Origin: an uncultured Oscillospiraceae bacterium
GTDB lineage: Bacteria; Bacillota; Clostridia; Oscillospirales; Oscillospiraceae
Length of the DNA: 34,342 bases
Assembly: GCA_934589705.1 (NCBI GenBank)
Contig: CAKTOH010000015.1
Coordinates: 1 to 34,342, forward strand
Direction of reading: 5' to 3'
In this document: one piece after another, positions 1 through 6,881 of the stretch
How the letters are laid out: each line of letters begins with the position of its first letter
Position numbering within the stretch: the stretch's first letter is position 1
Program-made: the position numbers and the translations under genes
Notes under the pieces: generated by a model
Databases searched by the model: none
What the model saw: only the letters and a program-made list of their open reading frames with translations
What the model was told of the DNA's origin: nothing

Positions 1-35
1 AAATCACAAAACAGGCAGCGCCTTCAGGCGATGCC

Positions 36-76
36 TTCCTGATTAAAATTAAGATTTTAATCAGGAAATAGTATTA
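36..76. repeat. Palindrome plus GAAATAGTAT tail, related to the 5579-5748 element
   Basis: A perfect 14-bp inverted repeat (arms 36-49 and 54-67, 4-base loop) is followed by GAAATAGTAT. The right arm plus tail closely resembles the right end of the element at 5730-5748, so this may be the end of another copy that is shorter or cut differently. No coding potential is seen in 1-115. Confidence 0.5.
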
Positions 77-78
77 GA

Positions 79-113
79 AAATTCCCTGGAAGCTTGACTT
101 CCAGGGAATTTTT
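79..113. terminator. Intrinsic terminator downstream of degV
   Basis: 14-bp perfect stem (79-92 with 98-111) around a 5-base loop. In the minus direction the stem runs into TTTTCTAATAC, which suits the end of the degV operon. In the plus direction it also ends in a run of T, so it could work both ways. Confidence 0.75.
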
Positions 114-171
114 GACTAACGGGAGGCGGTGCCACCGGTACCCAATGGCTTGACGAATACAGGTTCGCCGA

Positions 172-1035
172 TTACGCATTGTCCGCCGGGGCACCCGGCT
201 TGCGGAAGAAGGCGGCAGCTACGGCGCCGGGGCCCGCGTGGGTGCCGATCACGCTGCCGATGACGGTGCAGCGAAGAGAATCCACCCCTTTTTCCCACAG
301 AGGCGTACTGTCGGCAATGTACTTTTTCAGAAGAGCGTCGGTCAGGCCGGTATAGCCCAGCAGAATGGGCTGGGAGAAATCAATGCCGCCGGCCTTGCCG
401 ATTTCCTGAACCAGCAGGTTGTTGGCCTGGCGGGAGCCTCTGGCCTTGCCCAGAATGTGAATCACGCCGTCCTCAATATTGACCACGGGCTTGATATTCA
501 GAAGCCCGCCGGCGAAGGCGACCGCGGCGGAGATCCGCCCGCCCCGCTTCAGGTATTCCAGGGTATCCAGCATGGCAATCAGGCAGATATCCTTCTTCTT
601 TTCTTCCAACGCGGCGGCGATTTCCCGGGCGCTCATTCCGGAATCCGCGCAGTTCAGGGCGTACTCGGCCAGAATTCCCGCGCCGATGGTCACACTGCCG
701 CTGTCCACCACATAGAACTCCCGGTATTCCGCGGCGGCAAGCCGGGCACTCTGGCAGGTGCCGGAGAGCTGATGGGCCAGGGTGATGATCACGGCGGTGT
801 CGCCGGCGGCGGCAATTTCGGAAAGGACAGCGTCAAAGGCGGCGGGAGTGGCCTGACTGGTGGTGGGCATCACGTCGCTTTCGATCAGGCGATTGTAGAA
901 TTCCTGATGGCTGATGGTCACGCCGTCCACAAATTCCTCGGTGCCGAAGGTGACGGTCAAAGGTACCACGGCAAACCGCCCGGCAATCTCCGGGGCCACA
1001 TCTGCGGTGGAGTCGATAACGATTCTGACTGACAT
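172..1035 (-). CDS. DegV family fatty-acid-binding protein
   Basis: 287 residues, the usual DegV length. DegV proteins bind a fatty acid in a cleft between two alpha/beta lobes; in several Firmicutes they act as FakB subunits that present exogenous fatty acids to the kinase FakA. Visible signatures are DSTAD near residue 8, TSQATP near 59, LSGTCQSA near 90 and LEYLKRGGRI near 160. The start at 1035 is chosen because AAGGAGG lies 6 bases upstream; an in-frame start at 1128 would overlap the preceding gene by 82 bases and has no ribosome site. It is the last gene of the MarR-ADH-ALDH unit, 11 bases after the ALDH stop. The link to aldehyde and alcohol metabolism is inferred from position only; no fakA is in view. 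Confidence 0.9.
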   Translation of the reverse strand: MSVRIVIDSTADVAPEIAGRFAVVPLTVTFGTEEFVDGVTISHQEFYNRLIESDVMPTTSQATPAAFDAVLSEIAAAGDTAVIITLAHQLSGTCQSARLAAAEYREFYVVDSGSVTIGAGILAEYALNCADSGMSAREIAAALEEKKKDICLIAMLDTLEYLKRGGRISAAVAFAGGLLNIKPVVNIEDGVIHILGKARGSRQANNLLVQEIGKAGGIDFSQPILLGYTGLTDALLKKYIADSTPLWEKGVDSLRCTVIGSVIGTHAGPGAVAAAFFRKPGAPADNA

Positions 1036-1046
1036 GGATTTCCTCC

Positions 1047-2429
1047 TTATTTTAAGAACAGACCCAGCAGGAATCGGTTCAGCCTGCTGGTGTAGGGCTG
1101 GTAGCGCATGGGCAGATCCAGCCAACATTTTTTATCCACAATGCTCTTCCGGTGGGAGAAGGCATCGAAGCCTGCCTTGCCGTGATAGGCGCCCATTCCG
1201 CTTTCGCCCACACCGCCAAAGCCCATCTGGGAGGTGGCCAGGTGAATGATGGTGTCATTGATACAGCCGCCGCCGAAGGGAAGCCGGGTGCGATACAGAT
1301 TGATCTGCTCCCGGTTTCGGCTGAACAGGTAAGCCGCCAGAGGCTTCCCGCCGGATTCTACCTGAGAAATGATTTCGCCAAAATCCCGGAAGGTAAGCAC
1401 GGGAAGCAGAGGACCAAAAATTTCCTCCCGCATGATTGCGTCCTCCCAGGTTACGTCCGTGAGGATGGTGGGGGCGATCCGGCAATGGGCTTCGTCGGTT
1501 TCCCCGCCGAAAACCACTTTTTCCGGGGAAATCAGCCCCAGTAAGCGGGAATAGTGCTTTTCGTTGACGATTCTGCCGTAATTGGGGTTGTCCAGGGGGT
1601 GCTCGCCGAACTGGGCGATAATTTGCGCTTTTAGGGCTTCCACCAAGGCGTCTCGGACGGATTCGTGGCAGAGGATATAGTCTGGGGCCACGCAGGTCTG
1701 GCCGCAGTTCAGGAACTTTCCGAAGACGATCCGCCGGGCTGCCAAGGCCAAATCGGCACTGGCGTCCACAATGCAGGGGCTCTTGCCCCCCAGTTCCAGC
1801 ACGGCGGGGGTCAGGTGCTCCGCCGCCTGGCGCAGCACCACCTTGCCCACTGCCTGGGAGCCGGTAAAGAAAATGAAGTCGAATTTTAGTGCCAACAGGA
1901 CGGCATTTTCCTGCCGTCCGCCGGTGACCACCGTTACAAATTCCGGCGCGAAGCAGCTCTCAACCAGAGAGCGGACGGACTGGGCCGTGGCGGGGGCGTA
2001 GGCGCTGGGCTTGACAATGGCGGTGTTACCCGCGGCAATGGCATCCACCAGCGGCTCCACGGACAGCAGGAACGGATAATTCCAGGGACTCATAATGAGC
2101 ACATTTCCGTAGGGCACCGGCTGGACAAAACTGTGGGAGGCAAACTGAGCCAGAGGCGTCGGCACGGTTCTGGCACCGGCAAACTTCCGCAGGTGACGGC
2201 GCATATAGCTGATTTCCGACAGCACCAGCCCGATCTCACACATATAGCTTTCCGTCTCACTTTTGCCCAGGTCGTGCCTCAGAGCGTCACAGATTTCCGA
2301 CTGCCGGGCTTCAATGGCTCGGTAAAGCCGATCCAGGGCTTCCAGCCGGAAGGCCACGGGCAATGTGGCACCGGTGCGGAAGAAATTCCGCTGAGTGGAT
2401 AAAAGGGCTTCAGCTTGCTTGCTGTCCAT
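1047..2429 (-). CDS. NAD(P)-dependent aldehyde dehydrogenase
   Basis: 460 residues, the length of the short (class 3-like) aldehyde dehydrogenases that lack the N-terminal extension. It would oxidise aldehydes to carboxylates. The catalytic cysteine is C246 in NCGQTC, the general-base glutamate is E212 in LELGGK, and the oxyanion asparagine is N117 in SPWNYP. The C-terminal stretch ending LGLFLK is hydrophobic, as in class 3 enzymes acting on long-chain aldehydes. It overlaps the upstream alcohol dehydrogenase by 20 bases, so the two are translationally coupled and could run alcohol to aldehyde to acid (or the reverse). Substrate is not readable from sequence; a fatty aldehyde is plausible given the DegV neighbour. 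Confidence 0.92.
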   Translation of the reverse strand: MDSKQAEALLSTQRNFFRTGATLPVAFRLEALDRLYRAIEARQSEICDALRHDLGKSETESYMCEIGLVLSEISYMRRHLRKFAGARTVPTPLAQFASHSFVQPVPYGNVLIMSPWNYPFLLSVEPLVDAIAAGNTAIVKPSAYAPATAQSVRSLVESCFAPEFVTVVTGGRQENAVLLALKFDFIFFTGSQAVGKVVLRQAAEHLTPAVLELGGKSPCIVDASADLALAARRIVFGKFLNCGQTCVAPDYILCHESVRDALVEALKAQIIAQFGEHPLDNPNYGRIVNEKHYSRLLGLISPEKVVFGGETDEAHCRIAPTILTDVTWEDAIMREEIFGPLLPVLTFRDFGEIISQVESGGKPLAAYLFSRNREQINLYRTRLPFGGGCINDTIIHLATSQMGFGGVGESGMGAYHGKAGFDAFSHRKSIVDKKCWLDLPMRYQPYTSRLNRFLLGLFLK

Positions 2430-3636
2430 GGCACTCCTTTCCGGCGACCTGCTCGTAGAAGAAGGTCAGCTCCTCCCGGGTCATGAGCCGGGGCACGGGG
2501 TAGAGAGGATTGGCCTCCTTTTCCGCGTGGGCGGCCATCACGGGAATGTCCTCGGGACGGATGCCCTCCAGAGTTTCCGGAATGCCCATCCGGGCGTTCA
2601 GCTGACGGATGGCACGGATGAATTTGGCGGCTGCCCCGGCATCGGATTCCTGGGCATCGGCAACTCCGGCGGCAACGGCAAGATCGTGAAGCTTCCGGTG
2701 GATGCAGGAGCCGTAGCGTTCCAGCACATAGGGCAGAAGCACCGCGTTGGCCAGGCCGTGGGGAACGTTGTACTGGCCGCCCAGGGAGTGGGCTACGGCG
2801 TGGACATAGCCCACATAGGATCGGGAGAAGGCAATGCCCGCCCGATAGGCGGCGGTAAGCATATTGCTTCTGGCCTCATAATCCCTGCCGTTCCGGTAAG
2901 CCCGCTCCACGTTGGCAAACACCAGCCGGGTGGCTTCCAGAGCCTCCTGCCGGGTCTGCCGGGTGGTGGAGCGGCCGATGTAGGCCTCCACCGCATGGGT
3001 CAGAGCGTCCATGCCGGTGGTGGCGGTGAGGTGGGGCGGCAGGGAGAGCGTGAGCCGGGCGTCCAGCACCGCGTATTTGGGGATGAGGACGAAATCGTTC
3101 ATCACATACTTGTGCTGAGCCTGGGTGTCCGTAATGACGGCGGCCAGGGTGGTTTCGCTGCCGGTTCCGGCGGTGGTGGGAATGGCAATCAGGGTGGGAA
3201 GGGGACGCAGAATCCGCAGGGTGCCCTTGAGCTTGCCCAGAGGGGTGCCGGGCCGGGCCAGCCGAGCCCCTACAGCCTTGGCACAGTCCATGGAGGAGCC
3301 GCCGCCAATGGCAATCAAAGCCTGGCACCGGTAACGCCGGTACAGGCTCAATGCCTGCTCCACGTTGACCACCGTGGGATTGGGTCGGGTCTGGTCATAG
3401 ACCGCGTAGGAAATGTCGTCTTCGTCCAGCACCGCCTCCAGCTGGGCGGCAATGCCGCTGCGGACGATGCCGGCGTCGGTGACAATCAGCACCCGACGGA
3501 TATTTTCTTTTTGAAATACGGTGCTCAGTTCCCCGCAGTTGTGAAACACCTGCGGCTCCCGGTAGGGAAGCACCGGCAGGGCGGCTCGAAGAACGGCCTG
3601 GACACTGCGGCAGTAAATAGCTTTGATGGGATTCAT
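2410..3636 (-). CDS. Iron-dependent alcohol dehydrogenase
   Basis: 408 residues, group III (Fe-ADH) family. The dinucleotide loop GGGSSMDCAK is at 111-120 and TTAGTGSET at 154-162. By alignment in mind with FucO, the metal ligands are D210, H214, H280 and H294, with H284 as the extra catalytic histidine; all are present, so the enzyme should be active. It would interconvert an alcohol and an aldehyde with NAD(P)H. Its start overlaps the marR stop as ATGA (3633-3636) and its end overlaps the aldehyde dehydrogenase by 20 bases, a tight operon. Regulation by the upstream MarR protein is inferred. Confidence 0.92.
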   Translation of the reverse strand: MNPIKAIYCRSVQAVLRAALPVLPYREPQVFHNCGELSTVFQKENIRRVLIVTDAGIVRSGIAAQLEAVLDEDDISYAVYDQTRPNPTVVNVEQALSLYRRYRCQALIAIGGGSSMDCAKAVGARLARPGTPLGKLKGTLRILRPLPTLIAIPTTAGTGSETTLAAVITDTQAQHKYVMNDFVLIPKYAVLDARLTLSLPPHLTATTGMDALTHAVEAYIGRSTTRQTRQEALEATRLVFANVERAYRNGRDYEARSNMLTAAYRAGIAFSRSYVGYVHAVAHSLGGQYNVPHGLANAVLLPYVLERYGSCIHRKLHDLAVAAGVADAQESDAGAAAKFIRAIRQLNARMGIPETLEGIRPEDIPVMAAHAEKEANPLYPVPRLMTREELTFFYEQVAGKECHGQQAS

Positions 3637-4073
3637 AGACCCTCCTGACAGATTTTACGAAGATTTTCGGTAATGGAATCCAGGGCGTTGTAAAAAATTG
3701 TCCGGGTCTCCTCGGTCAGCCCCCTTCCGGCTCGCTCCACGGCTCGCTGGGCTCGCTGTGAAATGTCCTGGGCCAGAGCCTGACCCTCCGGGGTCAGCCG
3801 GAGATTTCCCCGGTAACGGTTGGCTCCGTCCCGGACGGCCAATCCCTTGGCCTCCAGAATGGACATCATCCGGGAGACATCCGCCTTGTCCCGACCGCAA
3901 AGCTCGGCGAGCCTGGGGGCGGTGAGTCCGTCAGGAAATCGGGACAGGGTGACAAGATAAGTGGCGTGGGAGGCTTTCAGACCGTACTTTCCCATTTCCT
4001 CCCCGGCAATTTGGTGCCAATACCGGGAAATTTCTGTAATTGCCAAAGAAAAACGTTCAAAACGTTGGAGCAT
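3633..4073 (-). CDS. MarR family transcriptional regulator
   Basis: 146 residues with the MarR layout: N-terminal dimerisation helix, winged helix-turn-helix at roughly 30-100 (LTAPRLAELCGRDKADVSRMM is the recognition region) and a C-terminal helix. The start at 4073 has AGGAGG 8 bases upstream; an in-frame start at 4154 would place coding sequence over the promoter and operator, so it is rejected. It is the first gene of the unit with the alcohol and aldehyde dehydrogenases and degV. Its own promoter contains a perfect inverted repeat over the -35 and spacer, which is the expected place for self-repression. The inducing ligand is unknown. Confidence 0.92.
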   Translation of the reverse strand: MLQRFERFSLAITEISRYWHQIAGEEMGKYGLKASHATYLVTLSRFPDGLTAPRLAELCGRDKADVSRMMSILEAKGLAVRDGANRYRGNLRLTPEGQALAQDISQRAQRAVERAGRGLTEETRTIFYNALDSITENLRKICQEGL

Positions 4074-4092
4074 AGATAACGCCTCCTGACTT

Positions 4093-4150
4093 GTTGAAGA
4101 TTCAACGTTTGAGAGTATATCACAAAGATGTTGCATTGTCAACATCTTTG
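4093..4150 (-). promoter_or_regulatory. marR operon promoter with palindromic operators
   Basis: On the minus strand TTGACA (4142-4137), 17-base spacer, TATACT (4119-4114). A perfect 11-bp inverted repeat CAAAGATGTTG/CAACATCTTTG (4123-4133, 4140-4150) covers the -35 and most of the spacer. A second, shorter one GTTGAA-GA-TTCAAC (4093-4106) lies between the -10 and the gene start. Binding by the MarR protein is inferred. Confidence 0.8.
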
Positions 4151-4184
4151 ACAAAAGGAAAGCCCGCCTCTTTCGAGGCGGGCT
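4151..4184 (-). terminator. Terminator of the MATE gene
   Basis: Ten-bp perfect stem (4161-4170 with 4175-4184), loop of 4, followed on the minus strand by TTTCCTTTTG. It sits 4 bases after the MATE stop and directly abuts the marR operator, insulating the two units. Confidence 0.85.
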
Positions 4185-4187
4185 GGG

Positions 4188-5564
4188 TTATGGGACGGAC
4201 GGGGAATCCACCGGCCGCAGCCGGCGCATACAGTGGACATAATATCCGATTTCCGCCAGGGAGGTGAGGATCCAGGAGCAGGGGTAGAGCAGATACAGGG
4301 CGGTGATGGTGTGAAAATAGGCGAAAATGGTGTAAACCCAAATCACCCGGAATACACAGGAGCCCAGAATCACGATAACCGTGGGAATCAGACTGCGTCC
4401 CAGACCTCGGCAGGCGGCGATGGAGCAGTCCATGAAGGCGCTGATGGCGTAGGAGAAGCACATAATGTGCATTCGCTCCATGCCCGCGGCGGCAACCGCC
4501 GGGTCGTTGGTAAAGACGTACAGGAAGGGCTCGGCGCAGAGCCAGAAGCCCATGCCCAGAATGGCGGCGATCAGGAAGGCGTAGCCGAGGCTGATGTAGT
4601 AGCTTTTGTGCATCCGATCCGGCTTGCCAGCGCCCCAGTTCTGCCCCATGAAGGTGGAGCAGGCGGTGTAGAAGGCGGCCATCACGTTATAGATCACGTT
4701 GTCCACGTTCACCGCCGCGGCGTTTCCCGAAACCACCACGGAATCGAAGGAGTTGACGCCTACCTGAATGAAGAGGTTGGCAATGGCAAACACCGCGTTC
4801 TGAACGCCGGAGGGAATGCCAAGACCCAGAATCCGTCCGATCTCCTCCCGGTGCAGACGCAGAGCGCGCTTTTCCAGGCGGCAGCTGCCGCTCAGCCTTG
4901 CCATGTGAGCCAGAACCAGAATTGCCGATACGTACTGGGAAATCACGCTGGCCAGCGCCACGCCCTCCGCCGCCATGCCGCAGACGATGACGAAGAACAG
5001 ATTCAGAAGAACGTTCAGAATTCCGGCAATGGTCAGATACAGCAAAGGCCGCCGGGTGTCGCCGGTGGCACTGAGCACCGCGTTGCCGAAGTTGAAAATG
5101 CCCAGAGCGGGCATACCCAGGGCGTAGATTCGGAAATAGAGCACCGCTCCGGCCAGCAGGTCTTCCTTGGTTTTCAGCAGCTCCAGCAGGGGCGTAGCCA
5201 GCAGCAGGCACAGTCCGGTGATGAGCAGTCCCATCAGGGTGCATAGAATCAGGGAGGTGTGGACGCAGCTGCGGGTGCTTTCCTCCTGCCGGGCTCCCAG
5301 GTACTGAGCCACCCGGACGTTGACGCCGTTGCCCAGACCAATGAGGAAGGCGGTAAACAGGGAAACCAGGGTGGTGGTGGAGCCTACGGAACCCAGAGCT
5401 GCCGCACTGGAAAACTTGCCCACCACGGCTACGTCCGCGATATTGAACAGCACCTGCAATAGCTGGGAGAAAATCAGAGGGATGCTGAACAGCAGAATAT
5501 TTTTATACAACGACCCTTCGGTCATTTGAATGCCGCCGCAGTGGCGGGAAAGGGACTTTGTCAT
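4188..5564 (-). CDS. MATE family multidrug/metabolite efflux transporter
   Basis: 458 residues and about 12 hydrophobic segments in two homologous halves, as in the MATE (MOP superfamily) Na+/H+-coupled exporters of the cytoplasmic membrane. The conserved first half is visible (IPLIFSQLLQVLFNIADVAVVGK near residue 28 and a GLGNGVNVRVAQYLGA loop). An AGGAG 8 bases upstream supports the start at 5564. It is a single-gene unit: consensus promoter at 5796-5824, long structured leader, and terminator at 4151-4184. The substrate cannot be predicted from sequence. Confidence 0.92.
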   Translation of the reverse strand: MTKSLSRHCGGIQMTEGSLYKNILLFSIPLIFSQLLQVLFNIADVAVVGKFSSAAALGSVGSTTTLVSLFTAFLIGLGNGVNVRVAQYLGARQEESTRSCVHTSLILCTLMGLLITGLCLLLATPLLELLKTKEDLLAGAVLYFRIYALGMPALGIFNFGNAVLSATGDTRRPLLYLTIAGILNVLLNLFFVIVCGMAAEGVALASVISQYVSAILVLAHMARLSGSCRLEKRALRLHREEIGRILGLGIPSGVQNAVFAIANLFIQVGVNSFDSVVVSGNAAAVNVDNVIYNVMAAFYTACSTFMGQNWGAGKPDRMHKSYYISLGYAFLIAAILGMGFWLCAEPFLYVFTNDPAVAAAGMERMHIMCFSYAISAFMDCSIAACRGLGRSLIPTVIVILGSCVFRVIWVYTIFAYFHTITALYLLYPCSWILTSLAEIGYYVHCMRRLRPVDSPSVP

Positions 5565-5578
5565 AGAAAAATCTCCTG

Positions 5579-5748
5579 ATACGAGTTTTTCATAAAACGC
5601 TTAAAAGCGTTTTATTAGGCCGCAGGATTGCGGCCAGCGGCCACTGCCGCTAAAAAACGAAGTCAATACATTTCTTACCGCCGCCCAGGCGGTCTGCCGC
5701 GAAACGGCTTAAGTAAAATGATGAAATCATTTTATTAAGAAATAGTAT
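5579..5748. repeat. MITE-like hairpin-rich element in the MATE 5' leader
   Basis: 170 bp with imperfect 19-bp inverted ends (5579-5597 and 5730-5748, 15 of 19 positions agree). Inside are four or five small palindromes: ATAAAACGCTT/AAGCGTTTTAT (5592-5615), GGCCGCA/TGCGGCC, AGCGGC/GCCGCT, ACCGCC/GGCGGT and AAAATGAT/ATCATTTT. No open frame of note. Being between promoter and gene, it is transcribed as the leader of the MATE mRNA. No riboswitch class is recognised. Confidence 0.6.
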
Positions 5749-5795
5749 AAATGATGTGAAATTCCGGCAGTTTCCGAGAAAAGCGCACTTGCTGC

Positions 5796-5824
5796 ATTAT
5801 AATGCTTTTCTGAAGGACTGTCAA
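5796..5824 (-). promoter_or_regulatory. Perfect consensus promoter for the MATE gene
   Basis: TTGACA (5824-5819), exactly 17 bases, TATAAT (5801-5796), with transcription starting near 5789 and a leader of about 225 bases before the MATE start. The remaining part of the 337-base gap (5565-5901) holds the hairpin element and the lipoprotein terminator. Confidence 0.85.
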
Positions 5825-5860
5825 GGATTCCCGAGGACAATTTTCCTGGGGTTCCGGAAC

Positions 5861-5891
5861 AAAAACCCCGTTCCGGAGAATCCGGAACGGG
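5861..5891 (-). terminator. Terminator of the lipoprotein gene
   Basis: 11-bp stem (5867-5877 with 5881-5891), 3-base loop, then GTTTTTG on the minus strand. The 25-base stem-loop is identical to the pnp terminator at 6840-6864. Confidence 0.85.
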
Positions 5892-5901
5892 AAACAGACT
5901 G

Positions 5902-6753
5902 CTATGTGACAGGATCAGTAAGTGTGAAGTAATAGCTGTAGGATACATTTGCCTGCTTGAGACAGATGATGGCAACAGCTTCAATGCTGATAGGAGCGTC
6001 AAACCGAATTTCCTTGACGGTCAGAGTACCATCCAGCTTGAAGGTTTTGGTGTACTTCCATTTTCCGTCTGTAGTCCGCACATACACGGCATTGTTGAAA
6101 TTACCGTCCAAATTACCGCTGGATATATCGAGAATTTCGTAGTTGATTGTAAAACCCTTGCAATTTTCCAGGGGGACGGCAAGCTCAAAGGGATAGGTAG
6201 TACCGGTACTTCGTACAAATTTGGTGTCAGAGAATGTGCCTTCAATTTGGGTTCCGGATTGCAGGGAGTCCCCGGCGGTGTCGCTGTAACATACATCTCG
6301 GATGGTCATGGATTCCGAATAGGAATATTCCCCCTGCTTCTGGCAGATCACGGCGACGGCCTCAATGGAAACCGGGTCAAAGGTGAGCTCCACCGTCGTT
6401 TCCAGACCCTGTGGATAGAAGCTTTCCAATAGCTTCCAGCTGCCCTGGGTGGTGAGCCCATAAACCTCCATAATATAACGGCTGCCGGTCATGTCACCCT
6501 TGGTGACTTCGGTGATGCTGTAGTCCATGGTGAAGCCTACACAGGAGGCCAATGGCTCGTCGAAAACGAAGGGATAGGCGCAGTGATAGTTCCGCCAGAT
6601 GGGTTCCTCGGAATAGCTGCCGGAAACGACGGTAGAGACACCCGTGGCTGAGGCAATGGATTTTGTAACGTTTTTAACGGTGTCCGGGGAGCAGGCAGAA
6701 AGGGTGAAAACCAGGCATAGTGCCGCAATGGATGCGATTATTCGTCTTTTCAT
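5902..6753 (-). CDS. Lipoprotein with two tandem copies of an unrecognised beta-rich domain
   Basis: 283 residues. Residues 1-20 form a signal peptide (MKRR, hydrophobic core) ending in the lipobox LSAC, so C21 should be lipidated and the protein held on the outer face of the membrane. Two homologous segments follow: about 60-153 and about 187-282. Both contain YPF, an LxxCxGFTxxY block, a GxW/KWK turn, the nearly identical SIEAVA-V/I-IC block with a downstream KQ, and a YSYS end. I do not recognise the domain; the pattern suggests paired beta-sandwiches. Start 6753 has GGGAGGG upstream. It has its own promoter and terminator, and ends in TAG, showing that UAG works as a stop in this genome. 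Function unknown. Confidence 0.85.
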   Translation of the reverse strand: MKRRIIASIAALCLVFTLSACSPDTVKNVTKSIASATGVSTVVSGSYSEEPIWRNYHCAYPFVFDEPLASCVGFTMDYSITEVTKGDMTGSRYIMEVYGLTTQGSWKLLESFYPQGLETTVELTFDPVSIEAVAVICQKQGEYSYSESMTIRDVCYSDTAGDSLQSGTQIEGTFSDTKFVRSTGTTYPFELAVPLENCKGFTINYEILDISSGNLDGNFNNAVYVRTTDGKWKYTKTFKLDGTLTVKEIRFDAPISIEAVAIICLKQANVSYSYYFTLTDPVT

Positions 6754-6775
6754 CTTATTTCCCTCCCTGTAAATC

Positions 6776-6804
6776 AGTATAACATCTCTTTGCACGCGAT
6801 GCAA
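6776..6804 (-). promoter_or_regulatory. Promoter of the lipoprotein gene
   Basis: TTGCAT (6804-6799), 17 bases, TATACT (6781-6776) on the minus strand, 22 bases before the gene start, just downstream of the pnp terminator. Confidence 0.7.
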
Positions 6805-6833
6805 TAGGGAAAGAAAGAATAAGGAAAAGAACG

Positions 6834-6865
6834 AAAAGCCCCGTTCCGGAGAATCCGGAACGGGG
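6834..6865 (-). terminator. Terminator of pnp
   Basis: 12-bp stem CCCCGTTCCGGA (6839-6850) with 6854-6865, 3-base loop, then CTTTTCGTTCTTTT on the minus strand, 17 bases after the pnp stop. Confidence 0.85.
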
Positions 6866-6881
6866 AAAAGAATTGCTTGGT

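Noticed and set aside
5565..5789. Known riboswitch upstream of the MATE gene
   Set aside because: I could not match the leader to any riboswitch class I know, and its inverted ends suggest a mobile repeat.
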